This document shows positions 19,401-30,065 of a stretch of 64,000 nt of DNA, in pieces (position 1 is the stretch's first letter; the number at the start of each line of letters is the position of its first letter). The position numbers were made by a program, and so were the translations under genes. The notes beneath the pieces were generated by a model, which did no database searches, was not told the origin of the DNA, and saw only the letters and a list, made by a program, of their open reading frames with translations. The stretch spans positions 3,801,293 to 3,865,292 of the forward strand of contig NC_011138.3 of assembly GCF_000020585.3 (NCBI RefSeq). Direction: 5' to 3'. Source of the DNA: Alteromonas mediterranea DE. Its GTDB lineage: Bacteria; Pseudomonadota; Gammaproteobacteria; Enterobacterales; Alteromonadaceae.

Positions 19401-22022
19401 ATGCAAACACACTACGATGCTGAACTGAAAGATACCGTTCGATACCTTGGTAAAACCCTTGGTGAAACAATCAAAAATCAATTAGGTCAGGAGTGGCTAG
19501 ACCGGATTGAAAAGATTCGAAAAGGCGGCCGAGCTTCTTATCAGGGAGACGCTACTTGTAGCGAAGAACTGAAAGAAACTTTCAAAACAATGTCTGACAG
19601 CGATTTGCTTACTGTTGGTCGTGCCTTCGCACAATTCTTGAACCTAGGTAATATTGCCGAGCAAGAATACAACGCGGCAATGAATGTTGATGCATCTATT
19701 GATGCCCTTTTCAAACACCTAGATAAAGCAGAACTTACCGCAGATAAAGTACAAGACGCGGTTGCAAAGCTGAACATCGACCTTGTTCTTACCGCTCACC
19801 CTACTGAAGTAACACGCCGTACACTCATTCACAAGCATAAAGAACTTGCTGACTGTCTTCAGGCAGTGCATCAAGCCTCGCTTAGCGATGTTGAGCGCAA
19901 AAAAATTGAAACGCGTATTGCCGATCTTATCGCGCAGGCGTGGCACACTGAAGAAATTCGTTCCGTTCGCCCGACGCCTGTTGATGAAGCGCGTTGGGGC
20001 TTCTCGGTTATTGAAAACTCGCTATGGGAAGCCGTACCTGACTTTATGCGCGAGCTTGATGGCCGCTTAAACGAAGACTACGACGTATCGCTACCGCTAG
20101 ACGCGTCACCCGTACAATTTAGCTCGTGGATGGGCGGCGACAGAGACGGTAACCCATTTGTTACTTCAAAAGTAACTGAGCAAGTACTGCTGCTGGCAAG
20201 AAAACGTGCAGCTAAACTTTTCGCGCTAGACCTTGATCGTTTGCAAGTCGAGCTATCAATGTACGATTGCAACGACGAACTACGCGACAAAGTAGGCGAT
20301 GCAAACGAACCGTACCGCGCCCTACTTCGCCCGCTGGTAAACAAGTTTATTGCGACTCGCGATGGCATTGCCGACTACTTGGCCGGCAAGAATCCAGACA
20401 CGTCTAACTGGATTGAAAGCGACGACGAGCTTATCGAGCCGCTAATGCTTTGCTACCAGTCATTAATCGACTGCGGTATGCAAGTAGTGGCAAACGGCCT
20501 TCTACTAGATACTATCCGTCGTGCTCGTGTATTCGGTATTCACCTTCTTCGCCTTGACGTACGTCAAGATTCTGAGCGTCACGCCGACGTATTTAGTGAG
20601 CTAACTCGCTACCTAGGTTTAGGCGATTACGCACAGTGGAGCGAAGCCGACAAGCAAGCGTTCTTATTACGTGAGCTTGGCTCGAAACGTCCGTTATTCC
20701 CAGCGCAATGGGATGCATCTGACGATGTAAAAGAAGTGCTAGATACCTGTAAGGTGATTGCGAAACACAGCAAGCACGGCTTCGGTATCTACATTATCTC
20801 TATGGCAAGTGAGCCATCGGATGTCATGGCGGTTCAGCTGCTTCTTCAAGAAAGCGGTGTAGACTGGCCGATGCCGGTAGCACCACTATTTGAAACGCTT
20901 GACGATTTGAACAACTCACCAGATGTAATGCGCAAACTCCTGTCTATCGACTGGTATCGCGGTTACGTGAAGGGCCGTCAGTTCGTTATGATCGGTTACT
21001 CTGATTCAGCGAAAGATGCAGGCGCATTGGCTGCTGGCTGGGCACAGTATCAGTCGCAAGAAGCATTGGTTGCCATTGCAGAAGAGTTCGACGTAAGCCT
21101 AACCCTGTTCCACGGACGTGGCGGTACGATTGGTCGTGGTGGATTGCCAGCACATGCGGCAATTTACTCACAGCCTCCTGGCTCACTAGAAGGCGGTTTC
21201 CGCGTAACAGAACAGGGCGAAACTATTCGCTATAAGTTCGGTATGCCAAAACTGGCTAAACGCAGCCTAGGTATTTACGCCAGCGCCATTATTGAAGCCA
21301 TGTTGTTCCCACCTCCGGCACCAAAAGAAGAGTGGCGTGAGCTTATTACCACCATGGCAGCGCAAGGTCGTGATAACTACCGTGCAACTGTACGTCACGA
21401 TGAAGAGTTTGTACCTTACTTCCGCGTGGCTACTCCAGAGCAAGAGCTAGGTAAACTACCTCTAGGCAGCCGCCCTGCTAAGCGTAAACCACAAGGCGGA
21501 ATTGAGAGCTTACGTGCTATCCCATGGATCTTCGCTTGGGCACAGACACGTTTAGTGCTGCCAAGCTGGTTGGGCGTTATGCGCGCTATTGATAGCGTGA
21601 AGACTCCTGAGAACGAGAAAGTGGTTAACGAGATGTTCAGCGAATGGCCGTTCTATCGTTCACGCCTTTCTATGTTAGACATGGTGTTCCACAAAGCTGA
21701 CCCACGCATTAGCGAAGCTTATGATGAGCGCTTGGTACCCAAAGAACTTAAACACTTTGGTGAAGCATTGCGTAGCGAGCTTAAAGAAAGCATCTCTTCA
21801 CTGCTGGCTATCACAGGCGATGACGACATTATGAAGAACGACCCGCAGGGTAAGGAATCGATGGAGATCCGCGCAGGATACCTTCAGCCGCTTCATTACC
21901 TGCAAATTGAGCTTCTAGATCGTATCCGTAAAGCCGGTGACGATGCGCAGAACACCAGTCTAGAACGTGCCATGATGGTTACCATTGCCGGTATTGCTAT
22001 CGGCATGCGTAACACGGGTTAA
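19401..22022 (+). CDS. ppc: Phosphoenolpyruvate carboxylase
   Basis: 873 residues, close to E. coli Ppc (883). Active-site segments: LVLTAHPTEVTRRTL (catalytic His), SSWMGGDRDGNPFVT, LRLDVRQDS, IGYSDSAKDAGALAA, FHGRGGTIGRGGLPA, and the C-terminal MRNTG that reaches into the effector site. It makes oxaloacetate from PEP and bicarbonate, replenishing the TCA cycle. AGGAGG five bases before the ATG gives a strong start. Monocistronic, ending in a strong terminator shared with the opposing katG remnant. Confidence 0.97.
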   Translation: MQTHYDAELKDTVRYLGKTLGETIKNQLGQEWLDRIEKIRKGGRASYQGDATCSEELKETFKTMSDSDLLTVGRAFAQFLNLGNIAEQEYNAAMNVDASIDALFKHLDKAELTADKVQDAVAKLNIDLVLTAHPTEVTRRTLIHKHKELADCLQAVHQASLSDVERKKIETRIADLIAQAWHTEEIRSVRPTPVDEARWGFSVIENSLWEAVPDFMRELDGRLNEDYDVSLPLDASPVQFSSWMGGDRDGNPFVTSKVTEQVLLLARKRAAKLFALDLDRLQVELSMYDCNDELRDKVGDANEPYRALLRPLVNKFIATRDGIADYLAGKNPDTSNWIESDDELIEPLMLCYQSLIDCGMQVVANGLLLDTIRRARVFGIHLLRLDVRQDSERHADVFSELTRYLGLGDYAQWSEADKQAFLLRELGSKRPLFPAQWDASDDVKEVLDTCKVIAKHSKHGFGIYIISMASEPSDVMAVQLLLQESGVDWPMPVAPLFETLDDLNNSPDVMRKLLSIDWYRGYVKGRQFVMIGYSDSAKDAGALAAGWAQYQSQEALVAIAEEFDVSLTLFHGRGGTIGRGGLPAHAAIYSQPPGSLEGGFRVTEQGETIRYKFGMPKLAKRSLGIYASAIIEAMLFPPPAPKEEWRELITTMAAQGRDNYRATVRHDEEFVPYFRVATPEQELGKLPLGSRPAKRKPQGGIESLRAIPWIFAWAQTRLVLPSWLGVMRAIDSVKTPENEKVVNEMFSEWPFYRSRLSMLDMVFHKADPRISEAYDERLVPKELKHFGEALRSELKESISSLLAITGDDDIMKNDPQGKESMEIRAGYLQPLHYLQIELLDRIRKAGDDAQNTSLERAMMVTIAGIAIGMRNTG

Positions 22023-22030
22023 GACCCGTA

Positions 22031-22093
22031 TTAGCGAAGCGCTTGAATTGACGCAAATAGCTTTTTTATGTTGGTCGCCATTCGCTTCGCTAA
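22031..22093. repeat. Long-range inverted repeat after ppc
   Basis: TTAGCGAAGCG (22031-22041) and CGCTTCGCTAA (22083-22093) are exact 11-base complements 41 bases apart, just after the ppc stop and just before its terminator. They would make a stem in the ppc 3' untranslated region. Origin unknown. Confidence 0.6.
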
Positions 22094-22105
22094 GTAATAA
22101 AACGA

Positions 22106-22138
22106 AAAAAGCCCGCGTCATCATGAAGCGGGCTTTTT
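22106..22138 (+). terminator. Bidirectional terminator between ppc and katG remnant
   Basis: AAAAAGCCCGC (22106-22116) and GCGGGCTTTTT (22128-22138): eleven-base perfect stem, eleven-base loop, T-run on both strands. It serves ppc on the plus strand and would also end transcription of the opposing remnant. Confidence 0.9.
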
Positions 22139-22175
22139 GTTACTTAAGTGTTTTTACTTACACTAAAGATAAGCA

Positions 22176-23170
<995 letters not shown>

Positions 23171-23288
23171 TCAACAACCAGAGCATTCGCTTAGCAATAT
23201 TCTTCCCTCCAATCACTCAAATAGCTTTAATCATGAAAAAAAACCGTTATCTTATTTATCGACATAACAATTTCATAAAGGACTAAAC

Positions 23289-24098
23289 ATGCATTTGCTA
23301 CCGGCCTTAGCAGGTTTATTGTTGGGGATTTCGACATTAAGTTTACAAGCGAAACCGCTATCACTGTCACCCGGATTGTGGGAAGGAATTAGTGAAGATG
23401 AAATGCAGTATAAACTTCTCCAAATAAACGATAGCGGCGAACATTTTCTTTATGAAATCCACATACCTTCAGGCCTGAGGTACGCCAAACGCTCAGCCTT
23501 TAGTGATGAGGATATATCCTGTAAAGAGAACCGATGTACGATCAGTACCATTATCGAAGAAGACGTAACCCGTTCGCTTACTCTGTCCCCTTACCTAGAC
23601 ACCAGCTTTACCGCGCTTGAATCAAACTACAATGACAATAAAGGCTTACTTTCCACTAGTTACCGACTCATAAAACAAGAATCTAGCTCAACGCCTCGCA
23701 AGTTTTTCGAGAAATACGGTACTTTGCTAAACAATGCGGAACGCGCAAACGACGAGACGCCGTACGGTTTGTGGGTGGGCATTTTACATTATTTAGATAA
23801 ACCAGAATTGGCTCTTCTTCAGTTGTATGAAGATAGACAAGGGTCGCTCACGGTTTTCAGAAAAGGGGAGACGAGTGAATTGGCTGTTAGCACACAGATC
23901 TCACCGAAAAATATCTCGCTTCAATACCCTATTGTTGAAATAACCACTTCCCACGCGACTTTTGCTACCCATCTTTTCCTTATGTCTGAAGGCAATAGCG
24001 TATTAAAAGGTTACGCTTACGCTGTACATAAAGGTGTAACTTTAGATGCCGGTGAAATCAGGCTTTTCGATATCACGAAATATCTTTCACTTAACTAA
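23289..24098 (+). CDS. Exported protein of unknown function with two similar halves
   Basis: 269 residues with a signal peptide (about 1-21, ending LQAKP). I do not recognise the family. The two halves look alike: SPGLWEG and YKLLQINDSG near residues 27-50, then TPYGLWVG and LALLQLYEDRQG near 158-182, each followed by alternating hydrophobic segments suggestive of beta structure. One Cys pair (SCKENRC, about 77-83) could form a disulphide. AAAGGACTAAAC before ATG is a clear ribosome site. It lies between the katG remnant (divergent) and mdh (convergent) and appears to be alone. Confidence 0.6.
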   Translation: MHLLPALAGLLLGISTLSLQAKPLSLSPGLWEGISEDEMQYKLLQINDSGEHFLYEIHIPSGLRYAKRSAFSDEDISCKENRCTISTIIEEDVTRSLTLSPYLDTSFTALESNYNDNKGLLSTSYRLIKQESSSTPRKFFEKYGTLLNNAERANDETPYGLWVGILHYLDKPELALLQLYEDRQGSLTVFRKGETSELAVSTQISPKNISLQYPIVEITTSHATFATHLFLMSEGNSVLKGYAYAVHKGVTLDAGEIRLFDITKYLSLN

Positions 24099-24193
24099 TA
24101 CACAAAGGTCGTAACAGAACCTTTAATCGCTGGGGTGATAAGAGCTGATAATAAAGTGGAAACTTGATGTGAAGTCTGAGAACGTAATTAAAA

Positions 24194-24234
24194 TGTAGGC
24201 TCTCCACCGCAGAGAAGCGGTGGCGAAGCCTACA
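24194..24234. repeat. Dispersed palindromic repeat, copy A
   Basis: A long two-part stem: outer arms TGTAGGCT and AGCCTACA, inner arms CCACCGC (24204-24210) and GCGGTGG (24217-24223) around AGAGAA. It lies between convergent genes and before the mdh stop. The layout CTCT-[7]-AnAGAA-[7]-CGAAGC recurs at 63971-64000 with a different inner stem sequence that still pairs. Confidence 0.7.
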
Positions 24235-24288
24235 GGGAAGTATTCACGGCGTGCCTACGTTCAAAGGCCCGCCAATGATACTCACCGA

Positions 24289-25227
24289 TTAGCCGTTTAC
24301 GAAGTCAACGCCTAGCTTGATGTCGCCACGTAGGCCTTCAAGCATGTCGTTTTTCGCTTTTTCTTCGAATGCGCTAAGCTCGCCGTATGGCAAGATTTCT
24401 TCAACACCGTTTGCGCCAAGGCGTACTGGGTGTGCGAAGAATGCTGCGTCGTCGCTGTCGTCAGTTTGTACGTAAGTGTACTCAACCACATTCTCACCTT
24501 GCATTGCTGCAACTAGAGATAGACAGAAGCGTGCTGCTGCTTGACCCATTGAAAGAGTTGCAGAACCGCCGCCCGCTTTTGCTTCAACCACTTCAGTACC
24601 CGCATTCTGGATACGAGTGGTTAGGCTAGATACTTCTTCGTCTGTGAACTCTACGCCTTCAACTTGTGAAAGAAGAGGAAGGATTGTAGTACCAGAGTGA
24701 CCACCGATTACCGGTACGTGCACTGAAGATACGTCAACATCTTTAAGTTCAGCAACAAACGTTTCAGCGCGGATAACGTCAAGTGTCGTTACACCGAAAA
24801 GCTTATTCTTGTCGTAAACGCCTTTTGCTTTTAGCGTTTCAGCTGCAATCGCAACAGTAGTGTTAACTGGGTTAGTGATGATACCAACACACGCGTTCGG
24901 GCAGTTATCAGCTACACCTTCGATTAGGTTTTTAACAATGCCGGCGTTGATGTTGAACAGATCAGAACGATCCATACCTGGCTTACGAGGCATACCCGCT
25001 GGAATTAGAACAACGTCTGCTCCAGTTAGTGCATCAGCTAGGTCATCTTTACCGTGACCGGTTACTTTTACCGCAGTGGGGATGTGGCTCAAATCAACGG
25101 CAACACCAGGAACAACTGGCGCTACGTCGTAAAGCGCTAAATCTGAACCTGCTGGCAATTGTGTTTTCAACAACAAAGACAGCGCCTGACCAATACCACC
25201 GGCAGCACCTAACACGGCTACTTTCAT
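24289..25227 (-). CDS. mdh: Malate dehydrogenase (NAD)
   Basis: 312 residues, same length as E. coli Mdh. NAD motif [20 protein letters not shown]; substrate loop [14 protein letters not shown] with the two catalytic Arg; [12 protein letters not shown]; catalytic His in [16 protein letters not shown]. It interconverts malate and oxaloacetate in the TCA cycle. TAGGAGAAATGGT precedes the ATG. It is divergent from argR, an arrangement common in gammaproteobacteria. Confidence 0.97.
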   Translation of the reverse strand: MKVAVLGAAGGIGQALSLLLKTQLPAGSDLALYDVAPVVPGVAVDLSHIPTAVKVTGHGKDDLADALTGADVVLIPAGMPRKPGMDRSDLFNINAGIVKNLIEGVADNCPNACVGIITNPVNTTVAIAAETLKAKGVYDKNKLFGVTTLDVIRAETFVAELKDVDVSSVHVPVIGGHSGTTILPLLSQVEGVEFTDEEVSSLTTRIQNAGTEVVEAKAGGGSATLSMGQAAARFCLSLVAAMQGENVVEYTYVQTDDSDDAAFFAHPVRLGANGVEEILPYGELSAFEEKAKNDMLEGLRGDIKLGVDFVNG

Positions 25228-25339
25228 ACCATTTCTCCTATGGGATTACTTCACGTATTTAAACGGAACGTCACACTAATGCAACGCGGGGGAAAACTCA
25301 ATCACCGGATCGTCTTATTAACGTTATTTATGGCGATTT

Positions 25340-25373
25340 TATCTCGATATTCATTATCATGAATGATTATGCA
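25340..25373. promoter_or_regulatory. Pair of ARG boxes upstream of argR
   Basis: Box 2, TGAATGATTATGCA (25360-25373), fits the E. coli ARG box core TGAAT-N4-ATTCA at nine of the ten defined positions. Box 1, TATCTCGATATTCA (25340-25353), has a perfect right half and a weak left half. Start-to-start spacing is 20 bases, as in the E. coli argR operator, where boxes are two instead of three bases apart. This suggests autoregulation of argR. Confidence 0.65.
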
Positions 25374-25466
25374 AAGAAATTGCGCAAAGTCTACCTGTAC
25401 GGCACAATATGGGCATAACAAATAAAATTCACCACACATAAACCCTCAGAAAAGAAAAGAGCGCTA

Positions 25467-25931
25467 ATGGCAAACGCAAAACAAGAGCAACTCATCAAGG
25501 CTTTTAAAGAGATTCTTAAAGCGGAAAGTTATGGTTCACAAGGCGAAATTGTTGACGCATTAAAAGCACAAGGCTTTGACAATATCAGTCAGTCTAAAAT
25601 TTCAAGAATGTTAAGTAAATTTGGGGCTGTGAGAACGCGCAACGCGCGCGGTGATATGGTTTACTGCCTTCCCCCTGAGTTAGGTATGCCTACGGCTAAA
25701 AGCCCCCTCAAACAGCTTGTATTAGACATTGTGCACAACAACGTGATGGTCATCATAAGAACTAGTCCAGGTGCAGCTCAACTTATCGCCCGCTTACTTG
25801 ACTCGCTAAGTAAAAAAGATGGCGTGTTAGGTACAATCGCTGGTGATGATACCATTTTCATCGCTCCCGCTGATGTCACTAAAATTGAAGAATTAAGACA
25901 GCGCGTAGAAGATTTATTTGAGAATGTCTAG
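25467..25931 (+). CDS. argR: Arginine repressor
   Basis: 154 residues. The N-terminal winged helix has [20 protein letters not shown] and [17 protein letters not shown]. The C-terminal oligomerisation and arginine-binding domain has [20 protein letters not shown] and [13 protein letters not shown], whose GDDT holds the arginine contacts. Hexameric, arginine-dependent repressor of biosynthesis genes. Divergent from mdh with an ARG-box pair about 95 bp upstream. Confidence 0.96.
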   Translation: MANAKQEQLIKAFKEILKAESYGSQGEIVDALKAQGFDNISQSKISRMLSKFGAVRTRNARGDMVYCLPPELGMPTAKSPLKQLVLDIVHNNVMVIIRTSPGAAQLIARLLDSLSKKDGVLGTIAGDDTIFIAPADVTKIEELRQRVEDLFENV

Positions 25932-25964
25932 CCAGGGCGCTAAAAGCTAGGCAACCGAAAACAA

Positions 25965-25989
25965 GAAACCGCATACATGATGCGGTTTC
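25965..25989. terminator. Stem-loop between argR and the DJ-1 family gene
   Basis: GAAACCGCAT (25965-25974) and ATGCGGTTTC (25980-25989), ten-base perfect stem with a five-base loop, between two convergent genes. T-runs are short on both sides, so efficiency is uncertain. Confidence 0.6.
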
Positions 25990-26015
25990 CAACTACATTA
26001 CAAATTAAAACGTTC

Positions 26016-26699
26016 TTAAGATAGAAGTTTGATCAATGCATCGGCTGCAGGACGTGACGATGGCGGGTTTTGCCCCGTCACCAACAATCCATCTGTACAG
26101 ACTTTAACAGCAAAATCATCCGCGCTTTCATACTTACCGCCCTTTTTAACTAGCTCGTCTTCAACCAGATAAGGGACTACGTCAGTAAGCTCCATCGCAG
26201 CTTCTTCGCTATTTGAGAAGCCAGTAACCTGCTTGCCATCAACCAAATATTTGCCATCTGGCGTCTTAACATCTTTTAGCACGATGGGCGCGTGGCACAC
26301 AGCCCCAACGGGTTTATTGGCTGCGATAGTGTCTTCAATCAATTTAATGGAATGCGCATTATCTGATAAGTCCCATAGCGGACCATGACCGCCCGGGTAG
26401 AAGACAGCGTCAAACTCATCTGCACGTACATCTTCTAGCGGAATAGTAGACGCTATGGCGCTTCGAGCCAGCTCATCTTTCGTGTATCGAATCGAATCGT
26501 CCGTCATTGCGTCGTCTGCAAGACTATTGGGGTCAATCGGTACCTGGCCGCCCATCGGTGACGCTAAGGTGATTGTATATCCCTCATCTTTAAATGCGTA
26601 GTATGGCGCAGCGAACTCTTCTAGCCACATGCCGGTTTTCTCGCCGGTGTCACCCATAATTTCGTGAGACGTCATTACCATTAGCATACGTTTTGACAT
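26016..26699 (-). CDS. DJ-1/PfpI family protein (Hsp31/glyoxalase III-like)
   Basis: 227 residues, single DJ-1/PfpI domain. FDAVFYPGGHGPLWDL and the nucleophile elbow GAVCHAPIVL give the Cys-His pair; the Glu of the triad is likely in GMWLEEFAAPYY. Related to class I amidotransferase-like proteins with glyoxalase III or deglycase activity. TGFSNSEEAAMEL and PASSRPAADAL-like C-terminal sequence (PPSSRPAADALIKLL) are typical of the YDR533C/Hsp31-type group. Monocistronic, AAGGAGG before ATG. Confidence 0.88.
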   Translation of the reverse strand: MSKRMLMVMTSHEIMGDTGEKTGMWLEEFAAPYYAFKDEGYTITLASPMGGQVPIDPNSLADDAMTDDSIRYTKDELARSAIASTIPLEDVRADEFDAVFYPGGHGPLWDLSDNAHSIKLIEDTIAANKPVGAVCHAPIVLKDVKTPDGKYLVDGKQVTGFSNSEEAAMELTDVVPYLVEDELVKKGGKYESADDFAVKVCTDGLLVTGQNPPSSRPAADALIKLLS

Positions 26700-26826
26700 A
26701 AGCCCTCCTTGCGAGCATCTAAAAATTTATCATGTGTTTGTTCGTTCAATGGAGAGACTTAGATCATAAGCAAAGACTATGCGCGCTCAGTAACAGGTGT
26801 GTGAGATAAATCGCAGGCATAAAAAA

Positions 26827-26855
26827 GTGCCACTTCCAGTTAAGGAGAGTGGCAC
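26827..26855 (-). terminator. Terminator after the TonB-dependent receptor
   Basis: GTGCCACT (26827-26834) and AGTGGCAC (26848-26855), eight-base perfect stem, followed on the minus strand by TTTTTTATG. It lies 36 bp after the receptor stop. Confidence 0.85.
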
Positions 26856-26891
26856 CTAACACTACAACTTGTAGTTAGTGTTTACTACTTC

Positions 26892-29800
26892 TTAAAAGCG
26901 GTAGTTAACACCTACGCGGATTTCCCAAAGAGAAGGACCGCGAGATACGCTCTGCTCTGGTCTTGAGAACGCGCTGTACTCGTATTGACCTGCGTCATTG
27001 AAGTCCGCAGCAATAACTTCATCACCGCCGAAGCTACCTTGACGGAAGTCACCCCATTGGTCGTTGATTAAGTTGGTCAAGTTTTCGATTACGAAGAACG
27101 CGCTTGCTGTATGACCTTCATAGAAGCCAGGTAGCTCTTGAGATACACGTAGGTCAGCTTTAAACCACCAATCAGCAGTTTCACTGTTACGCTCAAGGAT
27201 CTCGCCGCGCTCAAAGCCGTTATCTTCAACCCAACGGTTGAACTGTCTTTGAGCTTCTTCCGCAGTTTGAAGTACATCACCATCACGGTTTGTCTGATCA
27301 ACAAACACTACGTTCGGATCGTTTACTTCAGGAATGTAAATAAGCTGACGAGCAAATACACCATCCCAAGGGAACGCTGAGTTGTTGCTGTGAACGTAAG
27401 AGAAAGGCTTACCTTCGTTAGCCGTTGCAAACAAGTTGAAACGTGTTGCATAACCGTCAAAGAACTCTGCAGTATAACCTAGTGAGAAGTTAAAGCGGTT
27501 GCCAACAGCGTAGTCAGACGTTGCCGCAGACGGGTTGTTAGGATCGCTTGTTGCAAAGTTAGCGTAGTTTGAGAACGCTACTGCGCTTGTCATTGGGTTA
27601 GCATCTTCTGCGTCAACATAAGCGTATGAAGCGCCCATATCGAAGCCATTATCCCACTCTTTGCTTACGCCGATTGAAAGAACAAGTGAACTACCGTCAT
27701 CACCTGAATCAACATTACCTAGAATGAAGTCCTGCGTTTCATTACGACCTGAGTCAATATTGGTGTAGATTGGGCGACCATCGAAACGGTTTTCACCGTT
27801 GTAAACAATGTTCGCATCTCTAACTATTGCTGAATCTTGGCGATCGGTATAGATCATGTCAGCGTTAATTAGGTAGTCATTTTCAGTTACATAGGTGAAA
27901 CCTAACGCGTATTTCCACTCAGAAGGAATCTCAAAGTCTGGGTCAGTTGCGTTAGTGTTACCGTCACCATCCGTTAGGCTAGTGTTCGCTACTACGTCAA
28001 ATAGCTCTTGTGGTACGTCGTAAATCGGACGACCTTGACCAGTTAGCTCTAGGTCAAACAATGAAGTAGTGCCACTTACGAAGCCATTGATTTGACGTTC
28101 ACGAGTACCAATGTTCGTTACACCGTCGTTAGAGTATGCATTTGAGATCCAAACGTTAGGGTTACCACCAGAGTAAAGACCTAAACCACCGCGTAGTTCT
28201 AAGCTTTCGTTAACTGTGTAGGTAAAGCCGAAACGTGGCTGAAGAAGGTCAATACCATCTACGTTTGCAGTGTTGGCAAAACCATAACGCTCAGTGAAGT
28301 TTTCGTTCAAACGAGGCGTATCGTCAGAGCCGTATGTATCATAACGAAGACCAGCCATGATTTTGAGGTCGTCAGTTAGGTAGAACTCGTCTTGTACGTA
28401 ATAGGTAGTTACGTCGAATGCAAAAGAAGCACCAGCATCCGCTGGGTTGTTTGTACCCGCAGAGTTGTTGTAGTAGATACGATCAACAAGACCAGCTTCG
28501 AAGTCAGCGATGCTGTCGAAACGGTATTCACCTACAGTTTGCTGCATAAACAGGTTAAATACGTCAGTTTCTTCGTATTCAACACCAGCCGTAATTTCGT
28601 GGTCACCCCAGAAATAAGTACCCGCTAGTTTAAAGTTAAATACTTCATAGTTAAGGTCGTTAGACTGACGAGAGTCATCTGGACCGATGTAGATAGTTCC
28701 ACCGTTATCAGTTCTGATTTGCGCTTCAGCGAAGCCAGAAGCTGCGTCTAGTGACTGTTGACGGTTATCTAGGTCAGTGTGGCCAATACGAAGCTCTGTT
28801 GAAAAGTCATCAGTCCAGTTTGAGTATAGTGAACCTACAACAGTAGTTAGTTCAGCGCCTCGCTCGTAGAAGTGATTACTTAAAGAAAGTCTTGAAGAAC
28901 CGCCGTCAGATTGGCTTACGCTAAAACCGTCGTTCCAGTTATATACTAATGAAGCACGGTGGTCTGCGTTAATGTTCCAGTCTAGTTTAATAAGAATTTT
29001 TTCGTCTTCAACTGGCGCAGAACCCGGTGTACCGCCTACATCATAGCCATACACGTCTTGCGCAATTTGTGAAACCTGACTGATGTCGTCTTGAGTTACA
29101 CGACTACCCAGCGCGTTGTAATCATAAAGCTGAACACCTTCAAGCTTTTCGTAAGCTGCGAAAAGGAACAGGCTATCTTTAATTAGTGGAAGACCAACGT
29201 TGAAACCGTAACGTTTTTCTGTGTAGTTACCGTTGTCACGCTCTACACTGTCAACTTCGTCGCCGCGGTAAGAATCAGACGTAAAGTCGTAGAAAACACC
29301 ACCGTGAACTTCGTTAGTACCTGATTTAGTTACTGCGTTGATGTTACACGCAGTGAAACCACCGTACTCAACGTCAAACGGAGCAAGCTCAACGGCTACC
29401 TGTTGGATAGCGTCGTAAGAGAAAGGCATACGCTCGGTTGGGAAGCCGTTGCTGTTAAGACCGAAGTTGTCATTCATGCGAATACCATCTAGGGTCAAGC
29501 TGTTGTTACGCGGGCTTGCACCACCACAGCTAATCGAGTCGTTGAAGCTTTCATCAACGAAAACACGAGGGTCAACACGCACGATATCACCGATGCTACG
29601 GTTAATAGCTGGTGTATTTTCTAGCGCCTCTAAGTTGAATACAGTCTGTGGGCCTGTTGCACCAAACGCTGTCGCTGTTAATGCGCTACCGCTTACAGAG
29701 ATAACTTCAATATCACTTGCGTCTTCTAGCGTAAGGTTAACGCCGAATGGGTTACCTAGCTCTAGGAATACGCTATCGATAGTGGTGTCTTGGTATTCGT

Positions 29801-30065
29801 CAGAGTCAACTACGACTCTGTAAGGACCGCCAACGCGAAGGCCACGAAGGTTGAACGTACCGTTAGCGCCAACAACCACTTCACGGGCTGTGCCAGTAGG
29901 TTCGTGAATAACAGTAACAGATGTTCCCGCAGCAGGTGCACCTGTAGGGGTAAGGATGCGGCCTTCCATTGCAGATGACGTTTCTTGCGCCATTGCAGTG
30001 GTCGACAAACCGATTGACAGCGCAACCGCAGCCGCAATGCGACTGAATTTAGCTGATGAGCTCAT
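26892..30065 (-). CDS. Oar-like TonB-dependent outer-membrane receptor
   Basis: 1057 residues. A signal peptide (about 1-26, ending AMAQE) is followed by a carboxypeptidase-regulatory-like beta sandwich (about 30-115: MEGRILTPTGAPAAGTSVTV, GTFNLRGLRVGGPYRV), a plug domain (about 130-250: NRSIGDIVRVDPRVFV, GFTACNINAVTKSGTNEVHG) and a beta barrel ending in a terminal aromatic (WEIRVGVNYRF). This is the Oar/CirA-type group common in Alteromonas, which imports large polymers or peptides; the substrate is unknown. Two cysteines in the plug (SCGGASPR, ACNINAV) could bond. It is transcribed away from the anchored binding-protein/regulator pair and has its own terminator. Confidence 0.93.
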   Translation of the reverse strand: MSSSAKFSRIAAAVALSIGLSTTAMAQETSSAMEGRILTPTGAPAAGTSVTVIHEPTGTAREVVVGANGTFNLRGLRVGGPYRVVVDSDEYQDTTIDSVFLELGNPFGVNLTLEDASDIEVISVSGSALTATAFGATGPQTVFNLEALENTPAINRSIGDIVRVDPRVFVDESFNDSISCGGASPRNNSLTLDGIRMNDNFGLNSNGFPTERMPFSYDAIQQVAVELAPFDVEYGGFTACNINAVTKSGTNEVHGGVFYDFTSDSYRGDEVDSVERDNGNYTEKRYGFNVGLPLIKDSLFLFAAYEKLEGVQLYDYNALGSRVTQDDISQVSQIAQDVYGYDVGGTPGSAPVEDEKILIKLDWNINADHRASLVYNWNDGFSVSQSDGGSSRLSLSNHFYERGAELTTVVGSLYSNWTDDFSTELRIGHTDLDNRQQSLDAASGFAEAQIRTDNGGTIYIGPDDSRQSNDLNYEVFNFKLAGTYFWGDHEITAGVEYEETDVFNLFMQQTVGEYRFDSIADFEAGLVDRIYYNNSAGTNNPADAGASFAFDVTTYYVQDEFYLTDDLKIMAGLRYDTYGSDDTPRLNENFTERYGFANTANVDGIDLLQPRFGFTYTVNESLELRGGLGLYSGGNPNVWISNAYSNDGVTNIGTRERQINGFVSGTTSLFDLELTGQGRPIYDVPQELFDVVANTSLTDGDGNTNATDPDFEIPSEWKYALGFTYVTENDYLINADMIYTDRQDSAIVRDANIVYNGENRFDGRPIYTNIDSGRNETQDFILGNVDSGDDGSSLVLSIGVSKEWDNGFDMGASYAYVDAEDANPMTSAVAFSNYANFATSDPNNPSAATSDYAVGNRFNFSLGYTAEFFDGYATRFNLFATANEGKPFSYVHSNNSAFPWDGVFARQLIYIPEVNDPNVVFVDQTNRDGDVLQTAEEAQRQFNRWVEDNGFERGEILERNSETADWWFKADLRVSQELPGFYEGHTASAFFVIENLTNLINDQWGDFRQGSFGGDEVIAADFNDAGQYEYSAFSRPEQSVSRGPSLWEIRVGVNYRF

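Noticed and set aside
29449..29823. 124-codon plus-strand frame opposite the TonB receptor
   Set aside because: Antisense to the conserved plug and N-terminal domain; no independent support.
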